From the NCBI GenBank assembly GCA_049841135.1, contig JASGHK010000008.1, positions 1,116,001 to 1,180,000 of the forward strand: a stretch of DNA of 64,000 nt, read 5' to 3'. Numbering within the stretch: position 1 is the first letter of the stretch; the number at the start of each line of letters is the position of its first letter. This DNA comes from JACRCT01 sp049841135 (GTDB lineage Bacteria; Myxococcota; Myxococcia; Myxococcales; UBA5297). This document shows positions 21,743-32,185 of this stretch, one piece after another. Position numbers and translations under genes: made by a program. The notes beneath the pieces are model-generated. The model was not told the DNA's origin, searched no databases, and saw nothing but the letters and a program-made list of their open reading frames with translations.

Positions 21743-22849
21743 CTACGCCTTCCTTCCTTCCGGGCCCCACTTCGCCTGCGACATCTCGGACAGCACGTCG
21801 GTGATCTCCTTGGCCGCTTCGGGGTGGCCGAGCAGACCCGCGCGCTTCTCCATCTGCTTGCGGAGCTCGGGGTTCATCAGCGCGAAGACCTCCTTGGCCA
21901 GGCGCTCCCCCGTCAGGTCCTTCTCGAGGATCATCACCGCTGCGCCCGCCTCGACGAGCGAGCGCGCGTTGAGCTCCTGGTGGTTGTCGGCGGCGGCGGC
22001 GAAGGGGATGAGGATGGCGGCCTTCTTGGCCACCGTGATCTCCGCGAGCGTGGTCGCGCCGGCGCGGCAGACGATGGCGTCGGCGCGGGCGTAGGCCCCG
22101 GACATGTCGCGGATGAAGTCGAACACCTCGGCGTTGGCGCTCTGCTGCGCGTACGCCTCGCGGACCTTGTCGACCTCCTTCTCGCCGGTCTGGTGCTGGA
22201 TGACGAGGCGGTCGCGCACGCTGTCGAGGAAGGGCACCGCCTCGAGCATCTTCTGGTTGACGACGTGGCTGCCCTGCGAGCCGCCGAAGACGAGCAGGTT
22301 GAACTTCTCGTGCGGGACCGAATTCTTCAGGTAGTTGTCGAGCAGCTGCCGGCGAATGGGGTTCCCCAGCATCTGCACCTTCTTCTTGGGGAAGTGCCGC
22401 TCGGCGGACGGGAAGGCCGTGAAGACGACCTTCGCGAACTTGGAGAGCACCCGGTTGGTGAAGCCCGGGTAGGCGTTCTGCTCCTGCACCGCGGTGGGGA
22501 TGCCGGTGAGCCACGCCGCCAGGACCGCGGGGCCGCTGGCGTAGCCGCCCACGCCGACGACCACGTCCGGTTTGAACTTCCGCAGGATGGCCAGCGACTG
22601 CAGGATGGCCCGCGGGATGGCGAAGAGGCCCTTGAGGAACCCTTTGAGCCCCACCCGCTTGAGCCCCGAGACCTCGATGAGCTCGAGCTTCAAGTTGTTC
22701 TGCGGGACGACCTTGGCCTCCAAGCCCTTGGCCGTGCCCACGAAGAGCACGTCGTGACGGTTCGGCGCGCGCGTGAGGATCTCCTCCGCGAGCGCGATGC
22801 CTGGGAACAGGTGGCCGCCCGTGCCGCCGCCGGCGATGAGGACCCTCAT
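21743..22849 (-). CDS. murG: UDP-GlcNAc:lipid-I N-acetylglucosaminyltransferase MurG
   Basis: 368 aa. Makes lipid II on the inner face of the membrane. The N-terminal GGGTGGHLFPGIALAEE loop, VGVGGYASGPAVLAAW, the QEQNAYPG motif and the GGSQGSHVVN donor-binding loop are present. The start at 22849 is set by the GGGTGGH motif at residue 7 and a four-base overlap (ATGA) with ftsW. A much longer open frame upstream is only the ftsW/murD region read in another frame. Confidence 0.97.
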   Translation of the reverse strand: MRVLIAGGGTGGHLFPGIALAEEILTRAPNRHDVLFVGTAKGLEAKVVPQNNLKLELIEVSGLKRVGLKGFLKGLFAIPRAILQSLAILRKFKPDVVVGVGGYASGPAVLAAWLTGIPTAVQEQNAYPGFTNRVLSKFAKVVFTAFPSAERHFPKKKVQMLGNPIRRQLLDNYLKNSVPHEKFNLLVFGGSQGSHVVNQKMLEAVPFLDSVRDRLVIQHQTGEKEVDKVREAYAQQSANAEVFDFIRDMSGAYARADAIVCRAGATTLAEITVAKKAAILIPFAAAADNHQELNARSLVEAGAAVMILEKDLTGERLAKEVFALMNPELRKQMEKRAGLLGHPEAAKEITDVLSEMSQAKWGPEGRKA

Positions 22850-24027
22850 CGGGAACCTCCGGTCTGCGGCCGCAGGAACCCGCCGCTGCTCTGGCCGACG
22901 GAGAGCAGGAGGCCGGTCGCGGCGAGGCACATGACCATCGAGCTGCCGCCGTAGCTGATGAAGGGCAGCGTCAGGCCCTTGGTCGGCAGCATCCCCATCG
23001 CGACCATCATGTTGACCACCGCCTGCACGCCGACGAGCGTCGTCAGGCCCAGCGCCAGGTAGGCGCCGAACGGCTCGCTGGCGTTGAACGCCGCGCGGAA
23101 GCCGCGCCAGACGACCACGCCGTAGAGCGCGAGGACGGCGATGACTCCGAGCAGGCCCAGCTCTTCGCCGATGATGGAGAAGATGAAGTCGGTGTGTGCC
23201 TCGGGCAGGAAGAAGAGCTTCTGCCGCCCGTCGCCCAGGCCCAGGCCGGTGACGCCGCCCGAGCCGATGGACATCAGCGACTCGGCGATTTGGTAGCCCA
23301 CGTCGTGGCGGTGCGCCCAGGGGTCCATGAAGGCCAGGATGCGCTTCATGCGGTACGGCGAGCTCGCCACCAGGTGGTAGAGCACCGGCAGCGCCGCGAG
23401 GATGGAGCCGACCAGGTAGCTGAGCTTGGTGCCGGCGGCGAAGAGCAGCGCGAAGAGGATGAGGCCCATCGTCACTGCGGTGCCGAAGTCGGGCTCGGCC
23501 AGCGCCAGCACGACGAGCAGCCCGGTGATCATGCAGTGCGGCAGGAAGCCGACCGAGAAGACCTTCACCTTCTCGCGCTTCTTGGCCAACGAGTAGGAGA
23601 GGTAGACCACCAGCGCCATCTTGGCGAGCTCGGCGGGCTGCAGCGAGAAGCCGGGCAGGCGAATCCACCGGCGCGCCCCGCCCGCAGTCGTTCCGATGCC
23701 CGGGATGAGCACCGCGATGAGGAGCGCCACCGCGACGAGCAGGGCCGGATAGGCCAGCCACGCCAGCCGCCGGTAGCCCATCTTCAGGACGCCGACGCAG
23801 GCGGCGATGCCCAGGGCGAAGGCCAGCACCTGGCGCTTGAGGAAGAAGTAGCTGTCGCCGTTGCGGCTGAGCGCCGAGACGGCCGAGCTCGAATACACCA
23901 TCACCATCCCGATGGCGCACAGCGAGAGCGCCGCAGCGAGCAGGACGAGGTCGATGCGGGCGCCCGCGGCGCCGCCGGAGATTCTCGTTGGCGGGCTCGC
24001 TCCCACGCTGGTGCTCGAGTGCTCCAT
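22846..24027 (-). CDS. ftsW: Lipid II polymerase FtsW (SEDS family)
   Basis: 393 aa with about ten transmembrane helices. Septal peptidoglycan glycosyltransferase working with FtsI. SEDS features include LPGFSLQPAELAKMALVVYLS and PEAHTDFIFSIIGEELGLLG, as well as GLTLPFISYGGSSM near the end. The catalytic Asp region follows in the large loop. Six bases from murD. Confidence 0.97.
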   Translation of the reverse strand: MEHSSTSVGASPPTRISGGAAGARIDLVLLAAALSLCAIGMVMVYSSSAVSALSRNGDSYFFLKRQVLAFALGIAACVGVLKMGYRRLAWLAYPALLVAVALLIAVLIPGIGTTAGGARRWIRLPGFSLQPAELAKMALVVYLSYSLAKKREKVKVFSVGFLPHCMITGLLVVLALAEPDFGTAVTMGLILFALLFAAGTKLSYLVGSILAALPVLYHLVASSPYRMKRILAFMDPWAHRHDVGYQIAESLMSIGSGGVTGLGLGDGRQKLFFLPEAHTDFIFSIIGEELGLLGVIAVLALYGVVVWRGFRAAFNASEPFGAYLALGLTTLVGVQAVVNMMVAMGMLPTKGLTLPFISYGGSSMVMCLAATGLLLSVGQSSGGFLRPQTGGSR

Positions 24028-24033
24028 ACCGTC

Positions 24034-25419
24034 CTAGGCCTTCCCCGCGGGAGCCGGCGGCAGCGCCTTCACCAGCGCCTTGAACTTCTCGCCGCGCTCC
24101 TCGAAGTTCTTGAACTGGTCGTAGCTGGCGCACGCCGGCGAGAGCAGCACCACGTCGCCGGCGGTCGCCTTCTCGTGGGCGGTCTTCACCGCGTTCGCCA
24201 GGTCCTTGCAGTCGAGGACCGGGACCTTGCCCTCGTAGGCGGCGCGGACCTTCGGCGCGTCCTCGCCGATGGTCAGCACGCACTTCACCCGGCCCTCGCC
24301 CGCCTTCACCATCGGCTCGTACGGGGCGCCCTTGCCGCGGCCGCCGGCGATGAGCCAGATGCCCTTGGGGAAGGCCTTGAGGGCGACGATGGTCGAGTCG
24401 ACGTTGGTGCCCTTGGAGTCGTTGATGTACTCGACGCCGTTGACCGTGCCCGAGGACTCGATGCGGTGCGCCAGCCCCGGGAACTCGTCGAGGCCGACCT
24501 GGACCTTCTCCACCGGAACGCCGGCCAGGCGCACCGCCAGCACCGCCACCATCGCGTTCTCGATGTTGTGGTCGCCACGCAGGGCCCTGTTGCGCAGCTG
24601 GTAGGTCTCCTGGCCCTTGCCGATGTCGACCTGGATGGACTTGCCATCCCAGCGGGCCGACCGGGGGGCGGGCTTGCCGAACCCGATCGTGTAGCCCTTG
24701 CACTTCTCGCCCTTGACCATCTGCAGCGTCGCCGGGTCGCGGGCGTTGAGCACCGCGTAGTCCTCGACGGTCTGGTTCATGAAGATGCGCTTCTTGGCCG
24801 CGCCGTAGGCCTCGTGCGATGGGTAGCGGTCGATGTGGTCGGGCGTGAGGTTGGTGACGCAGGCGACCTTGGGCCGCATCGTCTCGATGCCTTCGAGCTG
24901 GAAGCTGGAGAGCTCGCAGACGACGTAGTCCCAGGCGGCGCCCGGCATCGCCAACGCGGCGTCGGAGAGCGGCTTGCCCAGGTTGCCGCCGGCGAAGGTC
25001 CGGAAGCCCGCCTTCTCGCACAGGCAGCCGGCGAGCGCGGTGGTGGTGCTCTTCCCGTTGGTGCCGGTGATGCCGATGATCGGCGCGGTGAGGAAGCAGC
25101 TGGCGAGCTCGACCTCGCCGATGACGCGGACGCCGGCCTTCCTGGCCTCCTGGATCTCCGGGAGCGCCAGGGGGACGCCGGGGCTGACGACCATCAGGTC
25201 CGTGTCCTTGAAGACCTTGGCGTCGTGCGGGCCGCAGACGAGCTTCACGCCCAGCTGCTGGAGCGTCTTGGCGGCGTCGCCCAGGTCCTTCTCGGAGCGC
25301 TTGTCGGTGGCGGTGACGATGGCGCCTTGGCGGACGGCGAGGCAGGAGGCGCCGACGCCGCTCTTGGCCAGGCCGACGACCAGCACACGCTTGTTCTTGA
25401 GATCGAGGGGAGCGGGCAT
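24034..25419 (-). CDS. murD: UDP-N-acetylmuramoylalanine--D-glutamate ligase MurD
   Basis: 461 aa, cytoplasmic Mur ligase adding D-Glu. N-terminal RVLVVGLAKSGVGASCL, P-loop GITGTNGKSTTT, NLTPDHIDRYPS and NDSKGTNVDSTIVAL motifs are all standard. The start ATG at 25419 is five bases after the mraY stop. No oddities. Confidence 0.97.
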   Translation of the reverse strand: MPAPLDLKNKRVLVVGLAKSGVGASCLAVRQGAIVTATDKRSEKDLGDAAKTLQQLGVKLVCGPHDAKVFKDTDLMVVSPGVPLALPEIQEARKAGVRVIGEVELASCFLTAPIIGITGTNGKSTTTALAGCLCEKAGFRTFAGGNLGKPLSDAALAMPGAAWDYVVCELSSFQLEGIETMRPKVACVTNLTPDHIDRYPSHEAYGAAKKRIFMNQTVEDYAVLNARDPATLQMVKGEKCKGYTIGFGKPAPRSARWDGKSIQVDIGKGQETYQLRNRALRGDHNIENAMVAVLAVRLAGVPVEKVQVGLDEFPGLAHRIESSGTVNGVEYINDSKGTNVDSTIVALKAFPKGIWLIAGGRGKGAPYEPMVKAGEGRVKCVLTIGEDAPKVRAAYEGKVPVLDCKDLANAVKTAHEKATAGDVVLLSPACASYDQFKNFEERGEKFKALVKALPPAPAGKA

Positions 25420-25424
25420 GACGG

Positions 25425-26558
25425 TTAGCGGAGCTTGAGGCTGACCAGCGCGACGCCGGCCAGGAGGATGGAGGTGATCCAGAAGCGGACGATGATCTTG
25501 GGCTCGGCCCACCCGGCCAGCTCGTAGTGGTGGTGGATGGGCGCGCGCAGGAAGACGCGCTTGCCGGTGCGCTTGAACCAGAAGACCTGCACCGTCACCG
25601 AGATGACCTCCACGAGGAAGACGCCGTGGAGGATGGCCGAGGCCACCTCGTTCTTGGTGAGGACAGCCAGCGACCCGAGCGCGCCGCCGATGGCCAGCGA
25701 GCCGAAGTCGCCCATGAAGACGGACGCCGGGTAGGTGTTGAACCAGAGGAAGGCGATGCCGCTGCCGGCCAGCGCCGCGGCGAAGACCGCCAGCTCCACC
25801 GCCGCCGGCACGTGCGGGATGTAGAGGTAGTCGGCGATGTAGATGAGCGAGCCCGCCTTGGGGACGAAGAGGGACGCGCCGGCGATGTAGGCCAGGATGA
25901 CGAAGGTCGAGGCGCTGACGACCGACGGGCCGATGGCCAGGCCGTCGAGGCCGTCGGTCAGGTTCACGCCGTGGCTCGTCCCCACCACCACGATCCACGC
26001 GAAGGCCAGGTAGAGCCAGCCCATGTCCCAGTTGACGTACTGCGTGCTGACGAACGGCAGGGTCAGGTGGGCGTCGAGCGCGAAGGGGAAGCCGGCGCGC
26101 GACGTGTCGAGGTTGATGAGGACGGCGAGCACGAAGACCACCGTCTGCAGGACGAGCTTGAGCTTGCCGGACAGGCCCTTCGAGTTCTTCTTGGAGACCT
26201 TGAGCCAGTCGTCCAGGAAGCCGATGGCGGCGAAGCCGACGAAGAAGGCGAGCGCGGTCCAGACGTAGCGATTGGTCAGGTCGGCGAGCAGCAGCGTCGC
26301 CAGCAACGTGCACAGCACGATGATGGCGCCGCCCATCGTCGGGGTGCCGGCCTTCTTCTGGTGGGCTTCCGGCGTGTCCTCGCGGACATTCGAGACGCCG
26401 TGCTGGGCCTCGCGCAGCTTGCGGATGAGGAACGGCCCGATGGCCATCCCCAGCACCAGCGAGACGATGAACGCCGAGATGATGCGGAAGGACGGGTAGC
26501 GGAAGACGTTGAAGAGCGCGAACTTGCTCGTCAGCGGGTAGAGAAGGTTGAAGAGCAT
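25425..26558 (-). CDS. mraY: Phospho-MurNAc-pentapeptide transferase MraY
   Basis: 377 aa, ten predicted helices. Makes lipid I from UDP-MurNAc-pentapeptide and undecaprenyl phosphate. Conserved KKAGTPTMGG, FLDDWLKV (Asp pair), NLTDGLDGLA and HHHYE motifs are intact. MGDFGSLAIGG has Phe where many homologues have Val or Thr. Its ATG shares one base with the murF stop (TAATG), indicating tight coupling. Confidence 0.97.
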   Translation of the reverse strand: MLFNLLYPLTSKFALFNVFRYPSFRIISAFIVSLVLGMAIGPFLIRKLREAQHGVSNVREDTPEAHQKKAGTPTMGGAIIVLCTLLATLLLADLTNRYVWTALAFFVGFAAIGFLDDWLKVSKKNSKGLSGKLKLVLQTVVFVLAVLINLDTSRAGFPFALDAHLTLPFVSTQYVNWDMGWLYLAFAWIVVVGTSHGVNLTDGLDGLAIGPSVVSASTFVILAYIAGASLFVPKAGSLIYIADYLYIPHVPAAVELAVFAAALAGSGIAFLWFNTYPASVFMGDFGSLAIGGALGSLAVLTKNEVASAILHGVFLVEVISVTVQVFWFKRTGKRVFLRAPIHHHYELAGWAEPKIIVRFWITSILLAGVALVSLKLR

Positions 26559-28000
26559 TAGTGCGCTCCCCCCTTCGTCGTCCTGTGGCCGGACGGGCCC
26601 ACCCCAGTCAGCGCTTCCACGATTCGCTCCAGCTTCATGCCCCGGCTCCCCTTCACCAGGACGACATCCCCCGCTTTGAGCTGCGCTTTCAGGAACTCCA
26701 CCGCCGGCTCGGCCTTGTCGGTGGCCGCGACGTGCAGTGCCCGGTCGCCGAGGGACGCGCGCGCAGCTTCCCAGCCGGCCTTCGAGCGAGGCCCGAAGGA
26801 GACGAGCACCTGCACTCCGTTCGCGACGGCCTTCTCGCCCATCTGCCGATGCAGCACGCTTTCGGTGGCGCCGAGCTCGAGCATGTCGCCGAGCACCGCG
26901 ACGGTCCGCCGCGTACCGGCGAGCGACTTGAGCGTGTCGAGGGCCGCGCCCATCGACGACGGGTTGGCGTTGTAGCAGTCGTCGATCACCGTGACGCCGT
27001 TCGGCGCATCGTGCAGCGAGAGCCGGTGTGCCCAGGGGCGAGAGGCCTCGAGCCCGGCGACGCACTGCTCCGCCGTGCAGCCGAGCGAAACGCCCATCGC
27101 GAAGGCGCCGCAGGCGTTGATGGCGTTGTGCTCGCCGACGAACTTGAGGCGAACCAGGTGCTTCTTGCCGGCCCAGGCGATGCGCAGGGCCAAGCCGTCA
27201 GCATCGTGGCTGACGATCTCGGAGAGGCGCACATCGGCGTCGTCGCACTTGCCGTAGAGCAGGACCTTCTTGCCGCACGCCTTGGCCTGGGCGCGCACGA
27301 GCACATCGTCACCGTTGGCGATGGCGAGCCCGTCCTTCGGCAGCCCGCCGTAGATCTCACCCTTGGCCTTGGCCACGTTCTCGACGGTGCCCAAGAACTC
27401 GAGGTGCGCCGCCGCGGCGATGGTGATCTGCGCGACCTGGGGCTCGGTGAACGCCGACAGGCGCGCCAGCTCGCCCGGGTGGTTCATGCCCATCTCGATG
27501 ATGGCGCCGGTGTGCGAGCGGTCCAGCCGGAGCAGCGTGAGCGGGACGCCGACCTCGTTGTTGAGGTTGCCCTCGGTCTTCAAGGCCGGGCCGCGCGTCT
27601 CGAGGATGGCGCCGATCATCTCCTTGGTCGTGGTCTTGCCATTCGACCCGGTGATGGCGCCCAGCGGGATGGAGAAGCGGCGGCGGTGGTGACGGGCGAT
27701 CTGCCCCAGCGCGGCCAGCGTGTCGTCGACCTCGATGCAGGGCAGGCCCGCTGGGATCTTGGCGCCCTTGCGGACGACCGCGGCGGCGGCACCGGCGGCA
27801 GCCGCCTTGTCGAGGAAGTCGTTGGCGTCGAAGGTCTCGCCCTTGAGCGCCACGAAGAGGTTGCCCTTGGCGATGGTGCGCGTATCGGTGGAGACGCCCT
27901 CGACGTTCGCGGGGAGCGAGCCGACCACCGTCACCCCGAGCGAGGTCGAGGGACCGCCGGTGGCCTGCAGGAGCTCGTCGCGCGTGAAGGAGGCGGTCAT
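26558..28000 (-). CDS. murF: UDP-MurNAc-tripeptide--D-Ala-D-Ala ligase MurF
   Basis: 480 aa. Adds the dipeptide made by Ddl. P-loop GAITGSNGKTTTKEM, MGMNHPGEL, and DDCYNANPSSM motifs are standard. It overlaps murE by four bases (ATGA) and mraY by one. The C-terminal tail ends in TGVGPSGHRTTKGGAH, a short unstructured extension. Confidence 0.97.
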   Translation of the reverse strand: MTASFTRDELLQATGGPSTSLGVTVVGSLPANVEGVSTDTRTIAKGNLFVALKGETFDANDFLDKAAAAGAAAAVVRKGAKIPAGLPCIEVDDTLAALGQIARHHRRRFSIPLGAITGSNGKTTTKEMIGAILETRGPALKTEGNLNNEVGVPLTLLRLDRSHTGAIIEMGMNHPGELARLSAFTEPQVAQITIAAAAHLEFLGTVENVAKAKGEIYGGLPKDGLAIANGDDVLVRAQAKACGKKVLLYGKCDDADVRLSEIVSHDADGLALRIAWAGKKHLVRLKFVGEHNAINACGAFAMGVSLGCTAEQCVAGLEASRPWAHRLSLHDAPNGVTVIDDCYNANPSSMGAALDTLKSLAGTRRTVAVLGDMLELGATESVLHRQMGEKAVANGVQVLVSFGPRSKAGWEAARASLGDRALHVAATDKAEPAVEFLKAQLKAGDVVLVKGSRGMKLERIVEALTGVGPSGHRTTKGGAH

Positions 28001-29499
28001 GGCGTCACCCCCAGCGCGCGGCGCGCTTCTTCGCGGTCGTCGAAGTGGTGCTTTTCGGTCCCGACGATCTGGTAGTCCTCGTGCCCCTTGCCGGCGAGCA
28101 GGATGACGTCGCCCGGTTTCGCCAGCGCGACCGCGAGCTCGATGGCCTTGCGGCGGTCAGGCTCGACCCGGAAGCCCTTCGCTCCCGACTTCTCGAGCCC
28201 CGGGAGGATGGCGTCGATGATGGCCTGCGGGTCTTCGGTGCGCGGGTTGTCGCTGGTGACGATGGCGAGGTCGCTGCCCTTCCCTGCCGCCTCGCCCATC
28301 ATGGGCCGCTTGCCCTTGTCCCGGTCTCCGCCGCAGCCGAAGACGGCGATGAGCTTGCCGGTGGTGAGCGGACGCAGCGCCGCGAGCGCACGGATGAGCG
28401 CGTCGTCCGAGTGCGCGTAGTCGACGAAGACGTGGAGGCCCTTGCCGCTGACGCGCTCGAGCCGCCCCGGAACGTTCGCCAGGTTCTCGATGCCCTTGAC
28501 GATGTCCTTGAGGTCGAACGCGGCGCCTAGCGCGAGGCCCGCGGCAATCAGGATGTTCTCGAGGTTGTGCTGGCCGACGAGGCGGGTCTTGAAGGGCGCT
28601 TCGCCGCGCGGAGTGACGAGCGCGCCTTCCATACCCTCGATGCTGGTCTTGCAGTCGCGGACGTAGAGGTCGGCGGTCCGGCCGCTCGCCGAGAAGCCCC
28701 AAGCGGTCCGGCCCTCGCGGCCGAGCTCGTCGAGCAGGCGAACGCCCCACGCGTCGTCGGCGTTGATCGTCGCCGGGCCGGCGAGCAGCTCGAAGAAGAG
28801 CCTCCGCTTGGCGGCGAAGTAGCTCTCCATGTCGTGGTGGTAGTCGAGGTGATCCCGGGTCAGGTTGGTGAAGGCGGCGCTGGTGTAGGAGAGGCCGTGC
28901 ACCCGCTCCTGCGCGAGGGCGTGGCTGGAGACCTCCATCACCACCGAGGTCGTGCCCGCCTTCTTCATCTGCGCGAGCAGCTCCTGCAGCGCGGTGCTCT
29001 CGGGCGTGGTGTTCGGCGCCGGGATCTCCTGGCCGCCGAAGCGGTAGCTGACCGTGCCGACCACCCCAGGCTTCTCGCCAGCGGCCAAGAGGATGGACTC
29101 GACGAGGTAGGTCGTCGTCGTCTTGCCGTTGGTGCCGGTGACGCCGAGCAGCGTCATGGCGTTGGCCGGCCGGCCGAAGAAGTTCGCGGCGGCGACGGCC
29201 ATCGCGCGGCGGCCGTTCGAGACTTCGATCATCTGGGCGTCGCCCAGTCCGTCGCTCGTCGTCCTGAGGCCGGACAGGCCAGCCTTCTCCGCGACGACGA
29301 CCGTGGCGCCCTTCTTGACCGCGTCGCGGGCGAACTGGGAGCCGTCGGCCTTGGCGCCCGCGAGGGCGAAGAAGAGCGAGCCGGGCTCGACCTGGCGCGA
29401 GTCACACGTCACCCGGCGGATCTCGGGGTCCCCAGAGGGGCCCGACACCTGCTTGCCACCTGCGCCTGCCATGACCTGCGACAGCTTCATTTCTTCCAT
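27997..29499 (-). CDS. murE: UDP-MurNAc-dipeptide--meso-diaminopimelate ligase MurE
   Basis: 500 aa. P-loop GVTGTNGKTTTTYL and the specificity motif DNPR (TSDNPRTEDP) indicate meso-diaminopimelate as substrate, as expected in Gram-negatives. Start chosen at ATG 29499 (MEEMKLSQVM); a second ATG three codons later is nearer the usual start. It lies 132 bases after ftsI. Confidence 0.97.
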   Translation of the reverse strand: MEEMKLSQVMAGAGGKQVSGPSGDPEIRRVTCDSRQVEPGSLFFALAGAKADGSQFARDAVKKGATVVVAEKAGLSGLRTTSDGLGDAQMIEVSNGRRAMAVAAANFFGRPANAMTLLGVTGTNGKTTTTYLVESILLAAGEKPGVVGTVSYRFGGQEIPAPNTTPESTALQELLAQMKKAGTTSVVMEVSSHALAQERVHGLSYTSAAFTNLTRDHLDYHHDMESYFAAKRRLFFELLAGPATINADDAWGVRLLDELGREGRTAWGFSASGRTADLYVRDCKTSIEGMEGALVTPRGEAPFKTRLVGQHNLENILIAAGLALGAAFDLKDIVKGIENLANVPGRLERVSGKGLHVFVDYAHSDDALIRALAALRPLTTGKLIAVFGCGGDRDKGKRPMMGEAAGKGSDLAIVTSDNPRTEDPQAIIDAILPGLEKSGAKGFRVEPDRRKAIELAVALAKPGDVILLAGKGHEDYQIVGTEKHHFDDREEARRALGVTP

Positions 29500-29631
29500 C
29501 CCGACTTCGCCTGCCTGCCCTGCGAATCGCCGACCTCGTGCCGGTGTCCTTGTGGTTCTGCAACGACCCTGCCGACCGCCAACGTCCCGAGCTTCCTTCT
29601 GCTTCCCAGCCTCTGTGTCCCTGCTGCCGCG

Positions 29632-31723
29632 CTACAGCTTCGACTCCAGCCGCACCGCGACACGGCTCCCCTTGCGCACCGTCGTCCCTGCAGGAGGTGT
29701 CTGGCCACTCGCCTTGCCGCTTCCGAGCAGGGCCGGCTCCAAGTAGGCCGCCGTCAGCGTCTTCACCGCCGCTCGTGCGGTGAGCCCCTGGACGTCCGGG
29801 ACGACCGCCGTGCCTTCCTGCGCCGCGCCGTCGCCGTCTTCGACGAAGCCGTCCTCCGCGGTCGCCGAGGCGGCGGCGGGGAGGCTCGGCTGGACGGCTG
29901 CAATGGCGAAGGCGCTGGCGAGCTTGCCGTCGACCTTGGGCTGATCCGCCGCGGCGCTCGCGGTGCCGTCCGGCTTCTTGGCCGCCTTCTCCGCGATCTT
30001 GCTCGCCGACGGAGGCACTCCCAGGTGCGCGAGTGCCGCCTGAGCGATCTCCTTGAATGCGGGCGCCGCCACCAGGCCGCCGTAGACGTCTCCCTTGGGC
30101 TCGTCGATGACGACCAGGATGACCAGGCGCGGCGCGTCCGCCGGCACGATGCCCACGAAGGACGCCGTGCGCTTGTCCACCGAGTAGCCGCCGGTCGCCG
30201 GGTCGGCCTTCTGCGCAGTTCCCGTCTTTCCGGCGACCTCGTAGTCCTCCATCTTGGCGAGCGGAGCCGTGCCGCCCTTCTCGACGACCGACTTCATCAT
30301 CTTGAGCACGTCGCGCGCCGTACCCTGCGAGACGACCTGGCGAACCTTCTCCGGTTCGCGCTGCTGAAGCACCGCGCCGTCGGGGTCGACGATGCGCGAC
30401 ACGAGGTAGGGCTTCATCAACTGGCCGCCGTTGGCGATGGCGGCATAGGCCGAGGTCAGCTGGATGGCCGAGGCGGTCATGCCCTGGCCGAAGCTCTGGG
30501 TGGCGAGCGCGATCTCCGCGCGCGGGTAAGGCAGCGAGCCCTTGGCCTCGCCGTTCAGGCCGGTGCCCGGGCGGTCGCCGAAGCCGAAGGCGCGCTGGTA
30601 GGCCTGCAGCCGCTCGCGGCCGAGCTTGGCGGCGATCTTGGCGGCGCCGATGTTGGAGCTGACCTGGATGATGCCGCCGACGTCGAGGTCGGCGTAGCCG
30701 CCGTGGTCGTGGATGGTGTGCTTGCCGATCGCGTAGGAGCCCTTCTCGCAGTAGAAGCTGGCGGACGCCTTGACCGCCTTCTCCTCGAGCGCGCCGGCGA
30801 TGGTGAAGACCTTCATCGTCGAGCCGGGCTCGAACTGGTCGGTCAGTGCCCGGTTGCGGGTGGCGGACTTGGGCGAGCGCGCCGGGTCGTTGGGGTTGAA
30901 GGTGGGGACGTTGGCCAGCGCCAGCACCTCGCCCGTCGCAGGGTCGAGCGCCACGGCCATGCCGCTCGCTGCGTCGGCCTTGGTCACCGCGGCGGCCAGC
31001 GCCTTCTCGGTGGCGTACTGGATGGCCTTGTCGATGGTCAGCGTGACCGAGGCGCCCTCGAGCGACTCCGCCGGGACGGCCCCTTCCAGGATCGCCGAAC
31101 GGCCGCGCGCGTCGCGCAGGCTGCGCACCGTGCGCTGCTTGCCTTTGAGGACGCCGTCAAACGCCAGCTCGAGGCCCTCGATGCCCTCGCCGTCGATGGA
31201 CGGGAAGCCGAGCACATGGGCGGCCAGCTCACGCTGCGGGTAGAAGCGGCGGGGCTCCTTGAGGAACCCGAGGCCTTCGAGCTTGAGGGCCTTGACCGTG
31301 GCCACCTCATGCTCGGTGACCTGGCGCTTGACCCAGGCGAAGCGCCTGGAAGCGTTGAACGAGGCCTCGAGCCGGCCCGAGTCGACGCCCAGTGCCCTGC
31401 CGAGGTCCTTGGCGGCCTTCTTGAGATCCCCGAGCTCGCCTGGGATCGGCCCAGATGGAGTCCACCTCGACGCTCGCCGCCAGCTCCACGCCCCGGCGGT
31501 CGTAGACCGAGCCGCGCCGGCCGGGCAGCGTCATGTGGCGCACCGTCTGGTCGGCTGCCATGTCCGCCAGCTTCGCGCCCTCGATGACCTGGAGGTTCAC
31601 CGCGCGGTACAGCACGGCGCCGAAGAGCGGGACGAAGGTGAGCGCCAGCAGCGCCACGCGCAGACGGATCCACCGGACGCTCCGGGGATCGGCTCCGATG
31701 CTGCTGTTGGACGTCCTGGCCAT
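29632..31723 (-). CDS. ftsI: Septal transpeptidase FtsI/PBP3 with C-terminal PASTA domain (one frame break)
   Basis: Predicted 696 aa after repair. One N-terminal transmembrane helix (LRVALLALTFVPLFGAVLY), the dimerisation domain with GRRGSVYDRRG, then the transpeptidase: catalytic SxxK in EPGSTMKVF, SSN in QVSSNIGAAK, and KTG in AGKTGTAQK. A linker of about 90 residues leads to a single PASTA domain at the C-terminus (VVPDVQGLTARAAVKTL). An extra G near 31439 (coding strand CAG-G-CGAG) breaks the frame after VDSIWADP. The start ATG 31723 is preferred over a GTG 11 codons upstream. Confidence 0.95.
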
Positions 31724-31786
31724 GGTGGCTACAGAGCTGTTGCCGCGCGGGCGCACGAAGGCGCTCGGGAAAGGGTTCGAGGCGAC

Positions 31787-32185
31787 TTAGGGGTTCTTGG
31801 CCGGCGCCGGGTTTGCGGCGGAGGCCAGCTTGGTCTGCGGCTCGCGCTCGACGACGGAGAGCTTGCGAGCCTTGATGGCCACGATCTGCCCGGCCATGGG
31901 CGCCTGCAGGCCCAGGCGGGCGCGGGCGATGGACTCGAGCCGCGGCGCCGAGCGGAGGGTCGCCCGCTCGAGCTTGAGGTGCTCGTTCTCGCTCTTGAGC
32001 ACCTTGACCTGATTCTGCACCTTGTCCAGGTCGTAGCCCGCGCGCACGACGGCGACGTGGGTCGAGGCGTGGAAGACGCCCACGCCGGCGAAGAGCGCGG
32101 TGACCAGCGCGGCGGCGAGCACGATGCGGCCCTGGCCAGCGGCCATGGCGCGGCGAATCATCGAGGTGCGCTTCAATTCGTTCAT
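31787..32185 (-). CDS. ftsL: Cell division protein FtsL
   Basis: 132 aa. Short basic N-terminus, one transmembrane helix (IVLAAALVTALFAGVGVF), then a periplasmic coiled coil with heptads (LDKVQNQVKVLKSENEHLKL). Size, topology and position between rsmH and ftsI are diagnostic even though the sequence is poorly conserved. The start overlaps the rsmH stop by four bases (ATGA). The Lys/Pro-rich tail is short. Confidence 0.88.
   Translation of the reverse strand: MNELKRTSMIRRAMAAGQGRIVLAAALVTALFAGVGVFHASTHVAVVRAGYDLDKVQNQVKVLKSENEHLKLERATLRSAPRLESIARARLGLQAPMAGQIVAIKARKLSVVEREPQTKLASAANPAPAKNP

Noticed and set aside
28567..31587. 1000-codon open frame opposite murE/ftsI
   Set aside because: Shadow frame; translation is Arg/Ala/Leu repeats without domain features.
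31723..31756. Longer GTG start for ftsI
   Set aside because: Adds 11 residues not typical of the family; the ATG at 31723 fits better.
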